Assembly (NCBI GenBank): GCA_937868765.1
Contig: CALMNL010000006.1
Coordinates: 124,001 to 188,000, forward strand
Reading direction: 5' to 3'
Source: an uncultured Desulfatitalea sp.
GTDB taxonomy: Bacteria; Desulfobacterota; Desulfobacteria; Desulfobacterales; Desulfosarcinaceae
DNA length: 64,000 bases
Shown piece by piece: positions 42,930-52,247 of the stretch (positions are counted from its first letter, which is position 1; each line of letters opens with the position of its first letter). The notes under the pieces were generated by a model. That model was not told the DNA's origin, searched no databases, and saw only the letters and a list, made by a program, of their open reading frames with translations. Position numbers and translations under genes: made by a program.

Positions 42930-43385
42930 ATGGGCGCTGACCGGCATTTTACCTTCAACCGCTTCATCTCGATCATCAGCCGATGCGGCCAGATCTATCT
43001 GGATCGTGAGCTGGCGCCGCTTAAGATCGGTTCCGGCCAGGTGCGCATCTTGAAAGCCCTCGGTGTCCAGGACGGCATCAGCCAGGAGCGCATCCGGCTG
43101 CTTTTTCATCTGGACAAGGCCACCGTGGCCAAGGCGGTCAAACCCTTGCTCCGCGAAGGATATATCACGCGCGAAAGGCAGGTTGAGGACAAACGGGCGT
43201 ACCGGGTCTGTCTCACCGACAAAGGCCGGGGCATCCTGCCGCGGCTCGATGAGATCCTGCAGGCGTGGGCGCAGATTCTCACCGCCGGTTTGACCGCCGC
43301 CGAAAAACGGGCGGTCGATGCGCTCCTGGCGCGGATGTCTGAAAACGCCCGCAGGCAATGGCGCGACCATCGTTCGACCGAATAG
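42930..43385 (+). CDS. MarR-family transcriptional regulator
   Basis: A 151-residue winged-helix repressor/activator. The recognition helix region is QERIRLLFHLDKATVAKAVKPLLREGYITRERQVEDKRAYRVCLTDKG, with the typical D-KRAY beta wing. The ATG at 42930 has a GGAGGAAGG site; an ATG at 42906 upstream would lie inside the operator-like palindrome. Nine bases separate it from the FUSC gene, so it probably controls that exporter and its own promoter. Confidence 0.9.
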   Translation: MGADRHFTFNRFISIISRCGQIYLDRELAPLKIGSGQVRILKALGVQDGISQERIRLLFHLDKATVAKAVKPLLREGYITRERQVEDKRAYRVCLTDKGRGILPRLDEILQAWAQILTAGLTAAEKRAVDALLARMSENARRQWRDHRSTE

Positions 43386-43394
43386 GGGGAGGCC

Positions 43395-44570
43395 ATGAAG
43401 TCGTGCGATGCAGAATCGGGCGTCTGTCTCGCGAACGGCGGGGAGAAGTCCCCGCCGGAATCGGAGCCCCTGCGGCGCGGGAAAAGCTGGGTGCGCAGCT
43501 CCCTGGAACGCTGCCTCGCCTGGTCCGGCGAGCATACGGCGCCGGTTCCACGAATCGCTGCCGCAGCCCTGGGGATGGCCGTCCCGGTGGCCGTCGGTAC
43601 CTTCGCCGGCCGACCGGGCGTCGGCATGCTCGCTGCCATGGGCGGCCTGGCCCTCAGTGGTGCCGGTGGCGGTCAAACGCAGCACGAGCAAGGGTCGCGT
43701 CTGGCTTACACGCTGCTGTCGGGAAGCGCCGCCATGCTGGCGGGGGCCTGCCTGTCCGGCCTGGGCACATTGGCGATGCTGCTTTTTCCCGTCATGGCGG
43801 GTCTCGTCGCCCGTGCGGGCAGCATCAGCCGCCCCATGGCCCGGACGGCGCCTCATTTCATTCTCTACACCATCATCGCCATGCACTACGACCTCAAGGG
43901 GCTGTCGCCCATGGGGCTGATGTTGTTATTCATGGCAGGCGCCGGCTGGTACGCCGCGATCGCGATGGTCTTCAACACCTGGATGACTGGGAGGCGACGG
44001 CCGCCGCACAGCCGTCCGAGCCCGGTGCCGACTTACACCGCCAGGCAACTGCTGCGCAGGTGGAGCCGCACCCTGGGGCACCTGCGCGGGTGGCGGTATG
44101 CCCTGCGCATGACGATCTGTCTGGCCGCGGCCGAATCATACCAATGGATCTGGCCGCACCATCACGGCTACTGGGCGCTGATCACGGTGGTCGTCGTCCT
44201 GCAGCGCGACGTGCAGGCCATGCCGGCGAAGATGCGCCAACGTTCGGTGGGTACGCTCGCGGGGGCCTTGATCGCGGGCGTGCTCTTCTTGGGAGCGTGG
44301 CCCGCCTATGCCGCGGTGGCGCTCATCGGCCTGCTGGCGGCCGGTCGCGTGGCCCTGCGGGAGGTCAACTATACCGCATACACCGTCGTCATGACCGTTC
44401 TGATCATCATCCTGCTCGACTTCGGCAGCGCCCCGTCCGTCATGACCGGCGTCGACCGCTTCCTCGCAACGCTTGCAGGGTGCGTGGTCTCTACACTCTT
44501 AGGGTATTTGCCCTGGGGGGTCTTGGATGGGACAGAAGCCGGAGCTCGGCCACCGGTCAAACCGCGCTGA
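43395..44570 (+). CDS. FUSC-type integral membrane exporter
   Basis: A 391-residue inner-membrane protein with two clusters of hydrophobic helices (about residues 55-195 and 240-385) separated by a basic cytoplasmic segment (MTGRRRPPHSRPSP...LLRRWSRTLGHLRGWR). This is the two-module layout of the fusaric acid resistance/aromatic acid exporter family. The second module has the family-typical YWALITVVVVLQRD and RSVGTLAGALIAGVL. It lacks the large soluble domain of full AaeB. The MarR gene just upstream suggests induction by a small aromatic or toxic compound; the substrate is unknown. Confidence 0.82.
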   Translation: MKSCDAESGVCLANGGEKSPPESEPLRRGKSWVRSSLERCLAWSGEHTAPVPRIAAAALGMAVPVAVGTFAGRPGVGMLAAMGGLALSGAGGGQTQHEQGSRLAYTLLSGSAAMLAGACLSGLGTLAMLLFPVMAGLVARAGSISRPMARTAPHFILYTIIAMHYDLKGLSPMGLMLLFMAGAGWYAAIAMVFNTWMTGRRRPPHSRPSPVPTYTARQLLRRWSRTLGHLRGWRYALRMTICLAAAESYQWIWPHHHGYWALITVVVVLQRDVQAMPAKMRQRSVGTLAGALIAGVLFLGAWPAYAAVALIGLLAAGRVALREVNYTAYTVVMTVLIIILLDFGSAPSVMTGVDRFLATLAGCVVSTLLGYLPWGVLDGTEAGARPPVKPR

Positions 44571-44636
44571 TTTTCTACGTTTCTTTTTCGAATCGCCCGG
44601 TCGGGAGCGGCGGACTGCCCGCTCAGCCGGCAAACG

Positions 44637-45011
44637 CTAGGACGGGTTTTCGCTGAGAAGTCTTTGGACACAGGCCTTCAGATCGCTGATTTTGACCGGC
44701 TTGGCGAAGAAATCGTTGGCATTTCTGCGGAATGCTTCCACAGCGGCATCCAGGCTGGCAAAAGCGGTGATCATGATCACTTTGATGTCCGGCGATTCGC
44801 TCTTGATGGCCTTGAGAACTTCCATGCCGTCCATATCCTTCATCTTCAAATCCGTGATGACGACATCGAACGTTTCTTCTTTCAGCCTTGCCAGCGCCGG
44901 CTTCGGGTTGAGAAAGGTCTCGACGCTGTACCCGTCGTGCTCGAAGGTGGCCTTGATCATCTTGCCGACTATGTTCTCATCGTCAATGACCATTATCCTT
45001 TTCTTGTTCAT
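44637..45011 (-). CDS. single-domain response regulator (receiver)
   Basis: A 124-residue CheY-like receiver with phospho-acceptor Asp54 in VVITDLKMKDMDG, the N-terminal acidic pair VIDDEN, the conserved Thr in MITAFAS and Lys in FFAKPV. It has no output domain. The ATG at 45011 is chosen because AAGGAGG is six bases before it; the ATG at 45017 is too close. It overlaps the 3' end of the histidine kinase gene by 29 bases and is the likely partner of that kinase. Confidence 0.92.
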   Translation of the reverse strand: MNKKRIMVIDDENIVGKMIKATFEHDGYSVETFLNPKPALARLKEETFDVVITDLKMKDMDGMEVLKAIKSESPDIKVIMITAFASLDAAVEAFRRNANDFFAKPVKISDLKACVQRLLSENPS

Positions 45012-46413
45012 CGTCATCCTCCTTCTGTCGTAAAGGTAAATGTATCACGAAGGTCGTCCCCTGTCCAAGCCGGCTTTGGACTTCGATTTTACCCCCATGG
45101 TTTTTGATGATGCTGTAGCTGATCGACAGCCCCAGCCCAGTCCCGTCGGTCCCTTTGGTGCTGAAAAAGGGATCGAAAACGTTGGCAATAAATTCCGGAG
45201 CGATGCCCTCGCCGGTGTCTTGTACTTCCAGGGTTACGCAGTCGCCGTCGGGGCAAAGCCTGGTGCGCAAGAAGATGGTGCCCCCGCAAGACATGGCATG
45301 CACGGCGTTGGTCAGCAGGTTCACGATCACCTCTTCGATTTTATTTTTATCGAGCAGCACCAGCGGCAGGTCCTCCTCCAGTTCCAGTTCGCTTTGGATG
45401 CAGCTGATGTCGAACATATTCTGCACCAGCTTCAGCGAGTTGCGCAGCAGTTGATTCAGGTCCGTCAGGTCGAAATCGGCTTTCTTGGGCTTGGAAAAGT
45501 CCAACAGGCCCTGCACGATCAAGCGGATGCGTTCACATTCCTGAAGTACGGTTTTCATGTAATCGATCCGGTCTTCATCCCCCAGGTGCGCATACAATTC
45601 GATAAAATTCTGGGCCAGCATGGAGATGTTGTTCAAGGGATTGCCCAGTTCATGGGCCACGCCGGCAGTGAGGGTGCCCAGCGAACTGAGTTTCCTGGCT
45701 TGAATCAGCTGTTCGTGCCGGGTGCCCAGTTCTTCGGACATTGAGTTGATGGCCCGCATCACCGACCCCAGTTCGTCGTTGGACAGATTGCCCTTGATCT
45801 TCTTGAATCGGCCCGCCGAGATGGTATTGGCGGTTTTTTCGATCTTTCGCAGGGACCTGAACATCTTGGAGAAGAAGAGATAACTCGAGGTGAGGGCCAC
45901 CACCAGTACGATCCCGAAGAAATAGGCCAACGTCCTGCGCGCATCGGTGATCAATCTATTGACCGCATCTCTTTCGAGCCGCAGCATGCTGTCGGATTGC
46001 ATCCGCAATTTCTGCCCGGCCTCACGCAACGATTCCTCCATTTCCCTGGTATAAGTCGCGGCCGTTTCCAGGCGATCGATTTCAAGCTCATAAGCTTTGA
46101 GACTCGATTCCAGCTTGTCGAAATTCTTTGCGCCGATGTCCCGGACGATATCCCGTTTGGCGGTGGTGATGGCGACGGCGCTTTTGATCAGGTCCTTGCG
46201 GATAAGAAGCAGATCCGAATTGTCTTTGTACAAGAAATAGTTTTTCTCCGAGAGCCGCATCTGGAGCAAAGTGGCGTTGAGACTGTCGGCAATCTCGACA
46301 TAGTTGAGTTTGTCCAGCAGCAGGTCGAACTTCTGATGGGAGAAAAGATAAACCAGGGCGATGAACATCATTGCCAGAACATTGCCCAGAATGATTTTAT
46401 GGACCATTTTCAT
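44983..46413 (-). CDS. membrane sensor histidine kinase
   Basis: A 476-residue kinase with two transmembrane helices (about 6-24 and 163-182) bounding a mainly helical periplasmic sensor of ~135 residues. A HAMP domain (to ~235), the phospho-accepting His254 in GVAHELGNPLNN (HisKA), and an ATPase domain with NLLTNAVHA, DTGEGI and GTGLGLSIS motifs follow. The acidic C-terminus (QKEDDDEQEKD) is encoded over the overlap with the receiver gene. The ligand is unknown. Confidence 0.93.
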   Translation of the reverse strand: MKMVHKIILGNVLAMMFIALVYLFSHQKFDLLLDKLNYVEIADSLNATLLQMRLSEKNYFLYKDNSDLLLIRKDLIKSAVAITTAKRDIVRDIGAKNFDKLESSLKAYELEIDRLETAATYTREMEESLREAGQKLRMQSDSMLRLERDAVNRLITDARRTLAYFFGIVLVVALTSSYLFFSKMFRSLRKIEKTANTISAGRFKKIKGNLSNDELGSVMRAINSMSEELGTRHEQLIQARKLSSLGTLTAGVAHELGNPLNNISMLAQNFIELYAHLGDEDRIDYMKTVLQECERIRLIVQGLLDFSKPKKADFDLTDLNQLLRNSLKLVQNMFDISCIQSELELEEDLPLVLLDKNKIEEVIVNLLTNAVHAMSCGGTIFLRTRLCPDGDCVTLEVQDTGEGIAPEFIANVFDPFFSTKGTDGTGLGLSISYSIIKNHGGKIEVQSRLGQGTTFVIHLPLRQKEDDDEQEKDNGH

Positions 46414-46530
46414 GGTATTTTTGCTCCCTTCATATCCATCCGTTCCGGGCGTCGAGGGCGCAGCCCGGTTGCCGATAAAAGCGATGGCCGGTCCGACGGC
46501 CCGAACCGCGCTCGAGCCCCTGAAGCAACA

Positions 46531-47754
46531 TCAGGGGCGGGGATGGATCACATATTCGGGAATTTCAGCCTGCTCCTTTCGGGCGGGAAGATACCACAGC
46601 GCCCCATCGACGATCATCGCCAGGGCTCCGATCACCAGGACAAGGTCGAATCCGGTCAGCAGGCTGAAGCCGAAGTAGCGCATCAGGCCGATGCCCACCG
46701 CCAGAAACGAAACACCGGTACGGATGAACGACAACCCCGTACGGGCGCGTGAATACACGGTGCGGTAGCATGCCGCGATGGTCCGTTGCGCGGATTGCAG
46801 GTTGCGTTCATGGGCCAGATAGGAGCGTTTCCTGTTGTCCAGGGACTGGTCGATGACCACCTCATGATTCAGTGGCAGCTCCGCCAGGCGCGCCAGCATG
46901 GTCCGGCGCATTGGCGCCTGCTCACCACGCCGTTCTACGAATTGATAGTTTTCCAGAAAGTAAAGCGTGGCCGCCGTGACTTCCACCACGGTCTGATGCC
47001 GGGGCGGCTTCAAGACGTGCCGTTTGATGCGCACGTAATGGTAGAGGCCAGTCGCCACCAGTGCCAGCCCCATGGCGATGATGCCCTGATAAAAGTATGG
47101 CCGGCCCTGAACGGATCCGACCTGCAGGTGCGCCAGAGCCCTGCCGATGGCGATCAACCCCATGCCCCCGCCCAGCAAGCCTAAATTAGTTCTGACTTTG
47201 GCGAACTCCGTGCGATAACAGGAAAGTCGGGTTCGCCAGCGCGCCATGGTGTTACGCCACAGTGCCAGGCTGGTCCTTTCATTGCCGATCAGATGGCGGG
47301 GATCGCTGCTGAGAAAGTCTTCGATGAATGCTTGGATATCTTCCGGCAGCGCCACCCGAAATTCGTAGGCATCGGCGCATAGGCGGGCATGCACCGTGGC
47401 CCGCAAATCTGCATCCTGGGGGTTTACGGCGGCGATCACCGCCGTCGATCCGTCCTTGGCCACCGGGAACCATTGGTAGGCGCCGATGCCTTCGGTTCCG
47501 AGCCGGTCCAGAAACTCGAACGGTATGGGCAGCCGCTCGTCGTACTCCACCCAGGGGCAATCAAAATAGGCGGAAAGCGACTCCAGGAGTTTGCGGCGCG
47601 GCACATGGTATTCATGACGCAGGATTTTTTCGAGGCCGATCCCCCGATACGCCGCTCCCTCGATCGCCTCGGCCAGAGCGGCCTCCGGCAGCGCCCCGCT
47701 TTCGACCAGGCGCCTGAATTTGGCTGATAGCTGCCGTGCGGGTTCACAATTCAT
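46531..47754 (-). CDS. GspE/MshEN-like N-terminal domain with DUF202-type membrane repeats (protein B)
   Basis: A 407-residue protein. Residues ~10-150 resemble the N-terminal domain of type II secretion/pilus ATPases (LPEAALAEAIEG..GIGLEKILRHEYHVPRRKLLESLSAYFDCPWVEYD), which in MshE-like proteins binds cyclic di-GMP. Two DUF202-like units follow, each with Arg-Thr rich helices before hydrophobic segments (LALWRNTMARWRTRLSCYRTEFAKVRTNLGLL split; ARTGLSFIRTGVSFLAVGIGLM). There is no ATPase domain. The ATG at 47754 lies inside the end of the upstream homologue, giving coupling. Function is unknown. Confidence 0.78.
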   Translation of the reverse strand: MNCEPARQLSAKFRRLVESGALPEAALAEAIEGAAYRGIGLEKILRHEYHVPRRKLLESLSAYFDCPWVEYDERLPIPFEFLDRLGTEGIGAYQWFPVAKDGSTAVIAAVNPQDADLRATVHARLCADAYEFRVALPEDIQAFIEDFLSSDPRHLIGNERTSLALWRNTMARWRTRLSCYRTEFAKVRTNLGLLGGGMGLIAIGRALAHLQVGSVQGRPYFYQGIIAMGLALVATGLYHYVRIKRHVLKPPRHQTVVEVTAATLYFLENYQFVERRGEQAPMRRTMLARLAELPLNHEVVIDQSLDNRKRSYLAHERNLQSAQRTIAACYRTVYSRARTGLSFIRTGVSFLAVGIGLMRYFGFSLLTGFDLVLVIGALAMIVDGALWYLPARKEQAEIPEYVIHPRP

Positions 47755-49405
47755 GATGGCTGAAAACCACCTTTTTCCAAGACGATGTCGGCTTTGAATA
47801 GTCGGGGAAAAGAATCTCCATGTCGGCCGAACAGTATGGGAACAATGCTTTGATCCTTTCCGCCGGAACATGCCAGTAGAAGCCGTCCGCGATGCAAATC
47901 AGTCCGGCCGCCATCATGGCGGCATAACAGATCAGCCAAAGCGTATTGCCCGAGCCGAAATAGACCAGAAGCCCCAGGCCCACGGAGAAAATCTTGGTGC
48001 CGGTGCGGATAAAGGCCATGCCGGTTCGCGAGCGGGCCAGGGTGGTGCGAAACCGTGCCTTGACATTGCGTCTTTCGGCGATGAGCGAGCGCTCCAAGGC
48101 CAACCCGGTGGTGCCCCATATGCCGGGCGAGTGGGAATCCTTGATGAACAAGGCGGCCGGCAACTCCCCGGCGCTGAGTTGATCGCGGAACAACGTAAAC
48201 ATGAAGTCCCAGATGGATTGGTTCTGGTGGGCTTTGCGGATCAGTCGCAGGCCCTCATTGCCGGCCCGCCGGCCGGGTATGTACCAGTGAAAGCCTTCCA
48301 GGGCCATGGCGCTGCCGAGCAAAATGAAGATCATGTTGAAAACGGCCCACTGGCTCAGTGGAAACTGCCGCAACAATGCCATCCCCACACCGATCAGGGC
48401 GATTCCGGTCCGCATGAAGGCCAGGCCGGTGCGTGCCCGGGCCATGGACGTGCGGTAGGACGCCAGAATCGTTCGCTCTTCGGCATGGTCCGTACGGTCG
48501 ATGGCCAGGAACCGGCGCTTCATCACCGGAGAGAGCCGGTTCCAGCCGGTCCGCAGGGCTTCGGCGCCCTCGACAGGCCCTTTTCGGGTAAAGGCCAGTT
48601 TCTCTCCTTGGCCGCTCATTTCGAGAAAGGTGCTGCCGAAAGTGGGTTCGGAGGGCTTGTAGGCGGGTGCCTCCCGGGCTGTCTTGCGGGTGGGCAGGTA
48701 CCAACGCAGCCCTTCGACGGCAAGCGCCAGGCCGCCGAGCAGCAGCAGGCTGTCGGGGATGGCCGCATAACCGAAGCCGAACACCTGGAGCATGGCCAGG
48801 GCGATGGCGTTGAAGGATAAACCGGTGCGCATCATGGCCAGGCCCGTGCGCCCCTTGGCCAGGGAGGTTCGGTGAAAGGCCAGGTTGGTTCGCAAACGGG
48901 TCAGGGCATTGCGCGTTTGCGCCAGGCGGGTGCGGCCGGCAGAGGCCGGGTAGCCTGGATTGGCGTCCTGCAGGTGTTGGATGAGCCGGACCAGATCAGA
49001 TGCAAGGATGCAGTGTTTTTTGAGATCCGCCACGCCCAGCGTCTGTTTGATCTCTTCGTCCAGCGTGCCGTCCATGGGGTTGCAGAGCAAGACGTCGGCG
49101 CCAGCTCCCGCCACGCTCAGCGGAAACCATAGGCGTTGTTTCAGCCGCTCCAGATCCAGGCCGGCGGTAAGATCGTCCGGGGGCAGCTGGTTTTCGCTGA
49201 ATTCGACGAAGGGCAGGCGGTAGAATTCGGTCAGACACCGCAGGATTTCATGCTTGGGTATGCCCGCCTGCATCAGCGTCAGTTCCGGGGGCGCCCCATC
49301 CTGTGCCAGAATGAACCTCAAGCGCTCCTCCGGCAGCAGGCCGCGGTCCACCAGGCCGTCGAAAAGGTTTTGGCGCTGAGGGCGCCAGGTGGGGATGCTT
49401 TCCAT
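47744..49405 (-). CDS. GspE/MshEN-like N-terminal domain with three DUF202-type membrane repeats (protein A)
   Basis: A 553-residue homologue of the next gene. The N-terminal ~150 residues again look GspE_N/MshEN-like (GLLPEERLRFILAQDG...GIPKHEILRCLTEFYRLPFVEFSENQLPPDDL). Three DUF202-like units follow near residues 165-225, 305-375 and 430-500, each with the RTSLAKGRTGLAMMRTG-type Arg-Thr pattern, two hydrophobic helices and a W-Y-(L/I/V)-P motif. It is a membrane protein with possible cyclic di-GMP sensing; no ATPase or enzymatic motif is seen. It overlaps protein B by 11 bases. Confidence 0.78.
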   Translation of the reverse strand: MESIPTWRPQRQNLFDGLVDRGLLPEERLRFILAQDGAPPELTLMQAGIPKHEILRCLTEFYRLPFVEFSENQLPPDDLTAGLDLERLKQRLWFPLSVAGAGADVLLCNPMDGTLDEEIKQTLGVADLKKHCILASDLVRLIQHLQDANPGYPASAGRTRLAQTRNALTRLRTNLAFHRTSLAKGRTGLAMMRTGLSFNAIALAMLQVFGFGYAAIPDSLLLLGGLALAVEGLRWYLPTRKTAREAPAYKPSEPTFGSTFLEMSGQGEKLAFTRKGPVEGAEALRTGWNRLSPVMKRRFLAIDRTDHAEERTILASYRTSMARARTGLAFMRTGIALIGVGMALLRQFPLSQWAVFNMIFILLGSAMALEGFHWYIPGRRAGNEGLRLIRKAHQNQSIWDFMFTLFRDQLSAGELPAALFIKDSHSPGIWGTTGLALERSLIAERRNVKARFRTTLARSRTGMAFIRTGTKIFSVGLGLLVYFGSGNTLWLICYAAMMAAGLICIADGFYWHVPAERIKALFPYCSADMEILFPDYSKPTSSWKKVVFSHHEL

Positions 49406-49509
49406 TTTCTGCTACCCAGGCAGTCGAAGAAACTGGAGAGGCGTCGCCTCGTATAGCCACGCCGTGAGTCTGAAAGCATTATTCTTTAGGTGGCAATATT
49501 GCAAGCGTG

Positions 49510-49535
49510 TCCGTAGGTGTCAATAGACCTACGGA
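49510..49535. other. 9-bp perfect stem-loop between divergent genes
   Basis: TCCGTAGGT (49510-49518) pairs perfectly with ACCTACGGA (49527-49535) over an 8-base loop. It lies in the 255-base divergent region between the DUF202 gene and the M23 peptidase gene, without a T tract, so an operator palindrome or an mRNA leader element is more likely than a terminator. A second short hairpin (GGCGTT/AACGCC) lies near 49624-49642, just before the peptidase gene. Confidence 0.4.
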
Positions 49536-49660
49536 AGGGCGCGACTTTCCATCCAGTGCAGGAATCCAGGGGAAAGCGCCAGAAACTTTGCCTTGATAAC
49601 CCCTTATAGAGCTGGTATGGTTCGGCGTTACTTCGCAACGCCAAAGGGGGACCTAACCCA

Positions 49661-51034
49661 TTGAATCCTAAAAAGAATAACTTCAGGCTGGGAATTTTTA
49701 TCCTGCCACTGCTGATATTTGTGGGCGCGGTGGGATTTTTCCTGTTCAAACGCATGGAGGGCGCGCCGCCCACCGTGAACCTGGCCTTGGCGTCGTCGTC
49801 GCTGGGGGCCAGCCAGAATATCCCGCTGACGGTGGCCGATCCCAAGAGCGGCATCCGCAGCGTGTGGGTGGCGCTTTTGAAGGATGGCAAGGAGACGGTG
49901 CTGCTGGACAAGACCTTCGCTTCTGCGGGGTTGCTCACCGGCGGCGTGACGCGGGAGGAGCGTCTGGAGATCCCCTTCGAACCCAGGAGCAAAGGCATCG
50001 GCGACGGCAAAGGGTTGCTGCGTCTGAAGGTGCAGGATTACTCCTGGCGTCGCTGGGGCAAGGGCAACCTGACCTACCAGGAGCAGGAGGTGATGATCGA
50101 CACCCGGCCGCCGGTCATCGAGGTGCTCAGCGGCCCCCACTATTTTGCCCAGGGCGGCGCGGGGGTGGTGATCTACAAGCTCTCCGAGATCTGCCCCAAG
50201 ACCGGGGTGCAGGTGGGCGACCAGTTCTATCCGGCCCAATCCGGATATTTCAAGGATCCGGCGATTTACATGACCATGGTGGCCATCGGCTGGCAACAGG
50301 GGCCGGGGACCCCCATTCACGTGGTGGCCAACGACCTGGCCGGCAACCAGACCCGCAGCGGCCTGTCCCACCTGATCAATGCCCGCACCTTCAAGCGGGA
50401 CGAGATCGAAATCAGCGACAGTTTCCTGGATTGGAAGATGCCCGAATTCGTGCAGCAGGTGGCGGCCCCGCCGGGGGCTTCCAATCTCGATATTTTTCTC
50501 AAGGTGAATGGCGAACTGCGCCGGGCCAATTATGAGGTCTTGAAAAAGGTGACGGCCAAATCGGACAATCAAATCTACTGGCAGGGCGAATTCCTGCGGC
50601 TGCCCAATGCGGCCCCCCGGGCCGGCTTCGCCGACACCCGTTCCTACATGTACAAGGGCAAGAAGATCGACGAACAGACCCACCTGGGAGCGGATCTGGC
50701 CTCACTGGAGCAGTCGCCGGTGCCGGCCGGCAATGGTGGCAAGGTGGTTTTCGCCGAAAACCTGGGTATCTATGGCCAATCGGTGATCCTCGACCACGGC
50801 ATGGGGCTGTTCAGCATGTACTCCCACCTGAGCCACATCGGCGTCAGCGTCGGCCAGATGGTGGCCAAGGGGGACCCCCTCGGCAAGACCGGGAAGACCG
50901 GCCTGGCCGGCGGCGACCATCTGCATTTCAGCATCTTGATTTACCACACCTTCGTCAACCCGGTGGAATGGTGGGATGCCACATGGATCAAGAACAACAT
51001 CACCGCCAAGATAGATGCCGTGAAGCAGCCGTAG
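49661..51034 (+). CDS. membrane-anchored M23-family metallopeptidase (LytM domain)
   Basis: Peptidoglycan endopeptidase, 457 residues. An N-terminal signal anchor (LGIFILPLLIFVGAVGFFLF split at residue 20) places the rest in the periplasm. A ~300-residue beta-rich region precedes the C-terminal LytM domain, with THLGADLA, MYSHLSHIGV and GDHLHFSI giving the HxxxD and HxH zinc ligands, so it should be catalytically active. The start is TTG at 49661, with AAAGGGGG about 12 bases before it. It probably remodels the cell wall. Confidence 0.88.
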   Translation: MNPKKNNFRLGIFILPLLIFVGAVGFFLFKRMEGAPPTVNLALASSSLGASQNIPLTVADPKSGIRSVWVALLKDGKETVLLDKTFASAGLLTGGVTREERLEIPFEPRSKGIGDGKGLLRLKVQDYSWRRWGKGNLTYQEQEVMIDTRPPVIEVLSGPHYFAQGGAGVVIYKLSEICPKTGVQVGDQFYPAQSGYFKDPAIYMTMVAIGWQQGPGTPIHVVANDLAGNQTRSGLSHLINARTFKRDEIEISDSFLDWKMPEFVQQVAAPPGASNLDIFLKVNGELRRANYEVLKKVTAKSDNQIYWQGEFLRLPNAAPRAGFADTRSYMYKGKKIDEQTHLGADLASLEQSPVPAGNGGKVVFAENLGIYGQSVILDHGMGLFSMYSHLSHIGVSVGQMVAKGDPLGKTGKTGLAGGDHLHFSILIYHTFVNPVEWWDATWIKNNITAKIDAVKQP

Positions 51035-51045
51035 GAGAATAGGAA

Positions 51046-52227
51046 ATGGCCGGCAAACCGGTTCAGAAAACGATTCAGGAGATCAACGCCCGCATCAAGA
51101 GCGGCGAAGTGGTGGTGGTGACCGCCGAGGAGATGACCGACATCGTGCGCCGCAAGGGGCCCGCGGCGGCCGCCCGGGAAGTGGACGTGGTGACCACCGG
51201 CACCTTCGCGCCCATGTGTTCGTCCGGGGCCATGATCAACTTCGGCCACAGCGTGCCCGGCATCAAGGCCTCTCAGGTATTGATCAACAATGTGCCGGCG
51301 TACGGCGGCCTGGCGGCTGTGGATTGCTACCTGGGCGCCACCGAACCGTGCCTGGACGACCCGCTGAACAAAGTCTACCCCGGCGAGTTCAACTACGGCG
51401 GCGGTCACGTGATCCAGGACCTGCTGGCCGGCAAGCCGGTCTACCTGAAAGCCACGGCCTACGGCACCGATTGCTATCCCAACCGCCAGGTGGAGAAGAA
51501 GATCACCCTGGCCGAAATGCCTAACGCCATCTTGTGCAACCCGCGCAACGGCTACCAGAATTACAATGTGGCGGTCAACTCCACCAAGACCACCATCTAC
51601 ACCTACATGGGCACCCTGAAGCCCAAGATGGGCAACGCCAATTACTGCAGCGCCGGCCAGCTCAGCCCGCTTTTCAACGATCCGTACTACCGCACCATCG
51701 GGCTGGGCACGCGCATCTTCCTGGGCGGCGGGGTGGGCTATGTCACCTGGCATGGCACCCAGCACCGGCCCGGCGTGCCCCGGGCGGAGAACGGCACGCC
51801 TTTGCGGCCGGCCGGCACCCTGTGGGTCATGGGCGACCTGAAGCAGATGAGCCCCCGCTGGCTGGTGGGGGTGAGCATGCAGGGCTACGGCTGTTCCCTG
51901 TCCGTGGGGCTGGGGGTGCCCATTCCCATCCTGGACGAGGAGATGGCGCGTTTCACCGGCGTTGGCGACGAGGAACTGTTCACCCAGGTGATCGATTACG
52001 GGGTCACCTATCCTACGGGCGGTTCGGAAACGCTGGGGCAGGTGAGCTACGCCGAACTCAAGAGCGGCCAGATCACCATCCAGGGCAAGACCATTCCGAC
52101 GGTGCCGCTGTCGAGCATGGTGCGCGCCCGGGAGATCGCGGCCATCCTCAAGGATTGGATCCGCAAAGGCTCTTTTTTCTTGGGCGAGCCGCAGTTCACC
52201 TTGCCCGTTGAAGCCGCGCCCCAATAA
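51046..52227 (+). CDS. DUF39 homocysteine biosynthesis protein (aspartate-semialdehyde sulfurtransferase type)
   Basis: A 393-residue protein of the DUF39 family. In Methanosarcina and sulfate reducers it makes homocysteine from aspartate semialdehyde and a sulfide or persulfide source, avoiding acyl-homoserine. Typical features are GTFAPMCSSGAMINFGHS near residue 52, CYLGATEP, NAILCNPRNGYQNYNVAVN and several Cys that could carry sulfur. The CBS and ferredoxin-like parts present in some archaeal forms are absent here. It follows the M23 gene by 11 bases. Confidence 0.88.
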   Translation: MAGKPVQKTIQEINARIKSGEVVVVTAEEMTDIVRRKGPAAAAREVDVVTTGTFAPMCSSGAMINFGHSVPGIKASQVLINNVPAYGGLAAVDCYLGATEPCLDDPLNKVYPGEFNYGGGHVIQDLLAGKPVYLKATAYGTDCYPNRQVEKKITLAEMPNAILCNPRNGYQNYNVAVNSTKTTIYTYMGTLKPKMGNANYCSAGQLSPLFNDPYYRTIGLGTRIFLGGGVGYVTWHGTQHRPGVPRAENGTPLRPAGTLWVMGDLKQMSPRWLVGVSMQGYGCSLSVGLGVPIPILDEEMARFTGVGDEELFTQVIDYGVTYPTGGSETLGQVSYAELKSGQITIQGKTIPTVPLSSMVRAREIAAILKDWIRKGSFFLGEPQFTLPVEAAPQ

Positions 52228-52247
52228 TGCAATAGAAAGATAATTCC

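Noticed and set aside
46516-46538. Hairpin overlapping the stop codon of the DUF202 protein B gene
   Set aside because: Perfect 8-base stem but no T tract; not called as a terminator because the kinase gene follows on the same strand and may be co-transcribed.
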